A DNA stretch of 64,000 bases from the NCBI RefSeq assembly GCF_051106095.1, contig NC_135785.1:103416501-103480500 (forward strand), in the 5' to 3' direction. Source of the DNA: Pogona vitticeps (lineage: Eukaryota > Chordata > Lepidosauria > Squamata > Agamidae). The notes beneath the pieces were generated by a model that did no database searches, was not told the DNA's origin, and saw nothing but the letters and a program-made list of their open reading frames with translations. This document shows, piece after piece, positions 56,701 through 64,000 of this stretch. Numbering within the stretch: position 1 is the stretch's first letter; each line of letters begins with the position of its first letter. Made by a program: the position numbers and the translations under genes.

Positions 56701-59380
56701 TCCAATAAAGAGCAATGCTTTTGAAACCAAATGTGTGCAGAAAAACTTTCCCGTACACATTTTGAGCACTGTTTATCAATTTGAGAGAAAATAAATTCAC
56801 TTTGAAAAGAATTTCGAAATAACTTTTTTAAAAAGAAATTCCTGTAGGTGAGGTTTAGGATTCCTGTGAGAGCCATACTTTGGAGGTGCCTGATGGCGCG
56901 TGTTCTGTCTTTCCCCGTACAGTTGTCTCTGCGAGAGCCAGCAGCCAGACCCCATTCCCAAACTTCCGTTAAATGCCTAGAGGAAGAGTTCTCACAACGT
57001 AACTCCTCTCGCACAATGTTTTTCAGATTAGGAACAGTGCGTGCCAGGTAAACAACAGAGGAGTGATGCAATAGACAGAAAAACAAATACAGTACAGCAC
57101 CCTTTTGGCATCCTGCAAGGCTATGGTATACTCAAAAATATCACTACACAACATTCGAAAAGAGCCTGAAGAACGAGGCAGGGGGCAAAAATCCAAAAGC
57201 CCCTTTCATAGGCAAATAAAATATTCTGAAGAGCAGAGGGCAGATTATGGCACAACAGTAACTTTCACCTTCTTTATGGACAAGAGCAGAACTCCGCCCT
57301 TCCTTGTACCTGCTGCAAGGCTTTCAGAGTAGTTAGTATATTATGAACATCCTCTCTAGGGAGGGATAAATGCATCTCAAGTGTACCTGGTGAAAGTTCT
57401 GAATCCCTGAGAGATGCCATTAGTGCTCAACCATTTTTTTTTCATTATAAGTTTCTTGGAAGCAGTGAGATTTTTCTTTTTCCTTTTGCAGACTTATATC
57501 CAAAAATCTCCCCATCCATTATTTGGAGGGGGGGGTGGCTGCCTACTTGCCATCAACCCGAGAACTATTTTTCAGGGGTGTGTATGTAAGGGGGCAGGGG
57601 CTCCATAACTGGTAGGCAGGTCATTTGGAATGTGCAGTTTGAGAGTATAGATACATTTTTTGCATGTGATTATTTAATGCAGTGGTTCTTAACCTTGGTT
57701 ACTCAGGTGTTTTTGAACTGCAACTCCCAGAAACCCCAGCCAGCACAGCTGGTGGTGTGAAGGCTTCTGGGAGTTGCAGTCCAAAAACACCTGAGTAACC
57801 CAAGGTTAAGAACCACTGATTTAATGGACTACATAAATAAAAGAAGTGTGGTGTAGGGGATAGTGACAGACTAGGGCACAGGAGACCTATGTTAAAACGT
57901 CTGCTCAGCCAGAAATTCACTGAAGGGTGGCAAACTCACTCCTTAAAAATCTCAGGATACCTTGAACATCCTACTGGGTGGTTGTGAATTGTAAGTGACT
58001 AGATGGCACATAAAAACCTACTACTGTATATTCTATTCAATATTGCTAGAAAAACTAGTCTCACAACATACATACAGCTGAATTAAAGAAAAATCTAAAC
58101 AGTAATTCATTAATAAATGCAAATTATAGAAAGGTTTTGAATGGAAAGAACCAGGAAAAAAGCTCCCAGTATCATACTGCCCTTATATATATAGTATATC
58201 CAAATATGGACAAACATCTGGTGTGCAATTTACAGTTCTGGTCACTGCAGATGGAATTAAAAGAGGATTAAATAAATTCAGGGAAGCTAAGACTGTCGGT
58301 CAGAGTGGCTATATATTATTTCACTGTCTCCCATATTTCAGTTGCTATGGAATGCAAGATGGAAGGTGCAGTTTTGTTCATGTCCTGCCGGTGGGCTCTA
58401 CTTAGGCAACTGATTCACCGTGTGAGCAGAATGCTGGACTAGGAAAGGCCCTGATCTGATTCAGCATACTGTAGCTCCTATTACATTCTTAAGCCAGCCC
58501 AAAGGTCGAAGAATAAAGGTTTCTGTGAGTTTCTAAGGTTCCTCTCAAACCAAAATAAAACTTGGTATAATCAAGAATATAGAAAAAATATGGCCGATGG
58601 GGCTTGAGCCTTGCCACCCCCACCACAATGCTCTAAAAAACACTAGACAGAGAACATTGTGAGTCAGCAAAATGGTGTCTACACTGCCAAAGCAATTTCT
58701 TCTGGTACTACTTGTAGTCACAAAAAATCCTTGGCGGAAAAAGAACAAAACCATGCTATAACCACTCCTAATGGCAGCCCCTAAATGTGAGAAACTCCTG
58801 GACAATTTCTCCTACCCTGGGAGACATTTTTCTTTCAAATAGTATGGAAACTTGAGAGGTCATATGTGTGCAGCTATACCATGAACTTTAGCTCCCTTCT
58901 GAAGGATGAACCACAACTAAGACCCATTCCTGGCACGCCTAAGATAATTAGATTCATTCAGACTGGCAGCTCTAATTAAAAAAATATACAGGTAGCAACA
59001 TAATAAATAAATAATGGGAAAGACTGTTGGCACTGTTTGCAATGCCACTGCCAGTTAGAGCAGACGAGAGTATACTGTATGAATATCCAGAGCTCCCATA
59101 AGGTGGGTACCGGTGTTCCTTAGGCTTTATTCAGCAAAGAATGGTCTTTCTACATACACTACTATTCATATTTTGAAGAATCCCAGAAAGCAAACTATAT
59201 GTGAACAAGCAATTGTCTTATTTACTAGATGATCTGTCTTTTTGTTTTAAAGTGGTTGATGATGCCTGCAAAACTGTACAAGATGCTGGTGAAAAAGCGT
59301 CCCAAGGTGTAACAAGCCAGGTAACCTCCTGGGGTAAAAGCTTTGGCCAGAGCGAAGAAAAGAAGAATGTTTCAACCTAA
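53798..59380 (+). CDS. ADIRF-like paralog, three exons
   Basis: Exons are 53798-53861, 56398-56460 and 59253-59380 (255 nt, 84 residues), with GT-AG introns both in phase 1. The middle exon is 63 nt, as in the first ADIRF gene. The protein starts MFKVDLAEQATKLAGNAAQDK. Exon 2, NAASEAVQQVVGDVTEAGQK, is closer to human ADIRF (AAQQVVDQATEAGQK) than the neighbouring gene is. Exon 3 is VVDDACKTVQDAGEKASQG... with a charged tail (GQSEEKKNVST) that ADIRF lacks. It is predicted to be amphipathic helix throughout, with no signal peptide. In human the small FAM25A gene occupies roughly this position next to GLUD1, so it could be its counterpart, but the sequence favours an ADIRF tandem duplicate. The frame is clean and splice sites are canonical; it is probably functional. 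Confidence 0.8.
57680..57818 (+). mobile_element. near-perfect hAT-type MITE hairpin
   Basis: 139 bp. The ends CAGTGGTTCTTAACCTTGG and CCAAGGTTAAGAACCACTG are exact inverted repeats, and the hairpin runs on through ACTCAGGTGTTTTTG and CAAAAACACCTGAGT. ATTTAATG is duplicated exactly (57672-57679 and 57819-57826). It is the best preserved copy of the family here. Confidence 0.92.
57843..58018 (+). mobile_element. ACA-type tRNA SINE
   Basis: GTGTGGTGTAGGGGATAGTG, then GGAGACCTATGTTAAAACG, TCTGCTCAGCC and a tail GTGACTAGATGGCACATAA. It starts 25 bases after the hAT hairpin. Confidence 0.6.
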
Positions 59381-59495
59381 ATTACTTTGCCATGATCTTC
59401 TACTTCAGGAAATTCTTCAGCTGATGTATAGTATATATTTGTATTGTCATTAAACCCAGTGTGTAATATGCTATTTGGTGATTGATTGATTAATT

Positions 59496-59501
59496 AATAA
59501 A
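59496..59501 (+). terminator. polyadenylation signal of the ADIRF-like paralog
   Basis: AATAAA lies 116 bases after the stop codon; ATTAAA near 59450 is an alternative. Confidence 0.55.
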
Positions 59502-59509
59502 GAAACAAA

Positions 59510-61832
59510 GAAACAAACTAACAGGCAGACAGCCATCCTCAATTCCATTTGTTATATTACCTGAAACTAAAGATTAGTTTATTAACTGATTGCATCAAGG
59601 AACATGCAGAGGGTGGCTTCACAGAGGTCCTCACTAGTAACTCTATTTGTGCCATATGAATCCCATGTGCCCATGTAAATAGATGCATACATGTTTCATC
59701 ATAAGATAAAGGTAAGGGGTAATTCATTCTATTCAGTCTAAAAGCAAATAACATACTTCCCTACCCTGTCAACCACAACATTTTGTTTCTTCACCACCAC
59801 CACTCCTTTATGAAACCCTCAGAAGAAATTTCATTTTCTAACTATTGAACCACTTAAAAGCTTTGAGAAAAGACTGTGTAGCTGTTCAGGTTAACTGAAT
59901 TACATGTGTAGAAGTACTGGATCATCAACAGAAGTAAAAGAATGTGCAACAATTTGTGTTAAGAAACCAAACATTTAATGAAAGGGATAGTGTTTGGAAA
60001 AATGAAGGAAGCATCCAAAAATGGTTGACCCACACCTGGTAAAAACACAGCAATTTGAACCTATGCACTGAACAGGTGTTGTGGATCAAATATTGTAGAG
60101 ATATTCATATCCCTCCTGTTAAAAATGGACTAGCTTCACACAACATGCAACTAGTAGAATCTTCTGTAAACATATGGCTTTTTAAAAAGGCAGATGCATG
60201 AATGAGTCACTAAAAGATTGCTGAATATCAACTGTTCCACTCCCTGCTCTGGTTCCTCTTTAGGGTCATTGACTGATCACAATCCCATTCTCTAGCAAAG
60301 CTGACTTAGACAACACAGTATCCTTCTGTCTTTAATATCTCACAAGTGTTTGTTGCATTTTGAGTTATCACCCCTGCAGGAGCTAGCTCTTTGTATATAA
60401 TTTCATGTGGAGCCAGCCACATGTGCATCTGCAATCATTTGGGAGATGTGACATACTTCATTTGTCGACCTATACTTGAAAAAGACTTGCGTGAAGATTT
60501 CTGCAAGCTCAATATTACTGGGATAAGTGGATGAAAAGTTTCAGCTCTCTTTAATAAACTATGAAAACACAAAACAAGATATGTTTGGAAAGGTCAACTT
60601 TTAATAATTGTTTTCATTGCAATGTTATGTCATGAGTTACAAAGTAGCTAGAAAAAAGCATGGGTTTCTGGGAGGGCTTTTTTAAAAGAAAAAAACATTC
60701 ATATTCATTACATAAATACAGCTGGCACTTTATAGGGCCGCTCTGGATGAAACAGCTTCTTGAAAAACCTTATACAACTTTATGATCAATCCTGCTTCAA
60801 GGCCCTCTTTATTAAATTCTTTATGTCCAGAATATGCAAACCTCCAAAGAAAGGGAACAAAAAGTCAAACTATTAAGAACCTATATGAGATCTGTAGCAG
60901 TTGTTTGCCTCTTTGGTGACAGTGATTTTTGCTTGAATTGTTCTGAGAGGCAATAGCTTAATGCTAAACTCATCTCAGAAAATAAAACACAAATGAGACG
61001 AGTAAGAGGCTCTGCAAGTTCTTAGGACTGCCTAAAGTTATGCTCCAGTACACATCATTCTTTAAAAAAACCACACACAAGCAAAATGGATATTAAGTGA
61101 TGAGATTAAACACAAGTCACTTAAATTGGATCTTTGTATAACAATGATACTGTTTCAGTTTATAAAAATATCAATTCCTGAAATTCATCTGTCTATGTGG
61201 ACACTGCAGTGCTTCAGTCAAGCTGAAGTTGAGTACATGATTTAAAGGCAGCCTTGTAACAGGAGCACAGAGTATAAAAAGAAACATACACATTGTCTAA
61301 AGTGAACCAGGCCTGTGGTTCCCTAAGTGTAAAAATGAGAATCTAAAGTTATTCCCTGCAGTTGACCCTTTAAGTCTTTGTCAATGTCACCACACTGATC
61401 ATCCAAGGCCTTTACTCAGAAGTGCCAAAGCTGAAGAGCTATGCTTTTCGGACATCAAAGTGCATTAATAGTTTAGCTATTTGCTCCAACAGTACACAGT
61501 ATATGCGACCTGAAGCATTGCTAGGTTGCTTATTGTGGTTAAAACCACAGGTTCATAGAATAAAAAGATAACTTTTTAATCTCAAGGTGAAAAACTCAGA
61601 CCTCCATACAAGTACAGATGAACTGGTTATTCTTTAGCTACCTCCTGGCATGAAGTCCTAAATCCATAATTTTTCTCTGTTATTATAAAAAACAACTAGC
61701 ATGAACTGAAGTTGATTGAGAATTATATCCACTATAGTTAGGTGAGAAAAGAAGAGAGGGATTTTTGTGGTTATATGTAAACTTATAAGCTTTCTGAAGA
61801 GAGTACACGACAGGTTGAAACAGGCTATCCAT
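59510..61832 (-). other. GLUD1 3' UTR and convergent spacer
   Basis: No open frame of note. GLUD1 and the ADIRF-like gene converge here. A - strand AATAAA at 60808-60813 would give GLUD1 a 3' UTR of about 1 kb, similar to mammals. The exact end is not determined. Confidence 0.45.
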
Positions 61833-63087
<1,255 letters not shown>

Positions 63088-63424
63088 TTATTTTAGCGTA
63101 ACTATTAATGGGACTGAATTTGTGTGTTTTGTTTTAATATTCTCCTTACTGTTGATGAGAATGAGCTACTGAAATAAATATGAAAATTAGATCCACATGG
63201 ACTAGAATGTATTCAACAGCTATACACATTTGCTAGTTCTAGAAGTACTGTAGCTGCTCCTAGTTTTTGCACATGATGCAAATAATTTAGTTCAGTACTA
63301 ATAAAGAATAGTGTTTCAGTAAATAGATACAGTTTAGGTTACAATTATAAGCTACAATCTCTTAAAGGTAGAACTATAATGTAATAGTAACTATGTAACT
63401 ATAATGTAATGAAAATAAAAACTA

Positions 63425-64000
63425 CAGTGGTGCCTTGAATAGCGATGTTAATGCGTTCCGCAAAAAACATCACTATTGGATTTCCTCGCTATTCGAAATG
63501 AGGTTTCCCATTGAAATACATTGAAAGCCAGCTAATCCGTTCCAATTGGAACGAATTGCTGTCATTAATGGAAAATCTCCATAGGAAACCTCGCTATTCA
63601 AAACGCTGTTCCCCAATTGAAATGCATTGAAACCTATTCAATGCATCTCAATGGGAGGAAAAAATCAACAACAAATTAAAAAAGAGTCTGAACAAGGTCA
63701 AATTGGGTTAACAAAGGGTGTATTTAGTGCACTTTACGATTTCAAACAGGAAACTTTAACTTTAAACCCTTTAAAAATAGCGAACACAACCGCAATGCAT
63801 TGAAACCTATTCAATGCATCTCAATGGGGGGGAAATCAACAACAAATTAAAAAGAGTCAGAACAAGGTCAAATGGGGTTAACAAAGGGTTTATTCAGTGC
63901 ACTTTATGATCTCAAACATTTCAAACAAGAAACTTTAACTGTAAACCCTTTAAAAATAGCGAACACGTACCTATTCAATGCTTCTCAATGGGGGGAAAAG
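63425..64000 (+). mobile_element. MITE with internal tandem repeat, cut by the window edge
   Basis: It starts TACAGTGGTGCCTTGAATAG with GCGTTCCGC, the head of a common squamate MITE whose left arm has CTCGCTATTCGAA motifs. From 63628 it continues as a tandem array: ACCTATTCAATGCATCTCAA recurs at 63632 and 63805, with a slightly diverged third start at 63969. The units (173 and about 164 bp) contain GTTAACAAAGGGT and ACTTTAAACCCTTTAAAAAT-like blocks. Confidence 0.65.

Larger units (their letters stand above)
53862..59252 (+). other. introns of the ADIRF-like paralog
   Basis: Intron 1 (53862-56397) is AT-rich with no recognised element and ends in a CT-rich tract. Intron 2 (56461-59252) contains a perfect hAT hairpin and an ACA-type SINE. 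An open frame antisense to exon 2 is judged fortuitous. Confidence 0.7.

Noticed and set aside
56385-57086. 233-codon open frame antisense to exon 2 of the ADIRF-like paralog
   Set aside because: No recognisable protein. It runs through the exon and both introns without splice logic, and its hydrophobic stretch is the reverse of an intron pyrimidine tract.

Overview
The window is a piece of a vertebrate nuclear chromosome, most likely from a lizard or other squamate reptile. Four host genes can be read, in the order known from human 10q23: SNCG (gamma-synuclein, + strand, five coding exons, 692-26404), ADIRF (adipogenesis regulatory factor, + strand, three exons, 38286-42000), a second ADIRF-like gene (+ strand, three exons, 53798-59380), and the 3' end of GLUD1 (mitochondrial glutamate dehydrogenase, - strand, last two coding exons, 61833-63039, running off the right edge). 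The squamate call rests on the repeats: a SINE with a Bov-B-like 3' tail, a Bov-B-like LINE, ACA-type tRNA SINEs, palindromic hAT MITEs, Penelope-like elements and a Gmr1-type Ty3/Gypsy element. The species cannot be named from this.

Layout. 1-691 holds the SNCG promoter/5' UTR, with a CAG run. Intron 1 (813-10465) carries a compact POU/homeodomain-like motif cluster near 7.7 kb and several MITEs. Intron 3 (13113-25243) carries a 6.2 kb Gmr1-like LTR retrotransposon (18380-24600) in antisense. It has identical LTRs, a 5-bp target duplication and one long gag-pol frame with integrase ahead of reverse transcriptase, so it looks whole and young. It sits inside an older SINE. 26.9-38.2 kb is intergenic and repeat-rich: a hAT MITE hairpin, an old LTR, an unidentified open frame, a LINE endonuclease fragment, a long GAAA tract and a Sauria-type SINE. 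42.9-53.7 kb is a nest of old elements. A Bov-B-like LINE on the - strand is split by a decayed Tc1-like transposon with about 200-bp inverted repeats, and two Penelope-like pieces follow. The right edge ends in a MITE that contains a tandem array of units of about 170 bp.

How the genes relate. SNCG and the two ADIRF-type genes encode short proteins without signal peptides or enzyme motifs, built largely of amphipathic-helix repeats. All three split their helical region with phase-1 introns and contain small phase 1-1 exons (42 or 63 nt). Each ADIRF-type gene has its own TATA box. The second copy faces GLUD1 tail to tail. No rRNA, functional tRNA, CRISPR array or bacterial-type operon is present.
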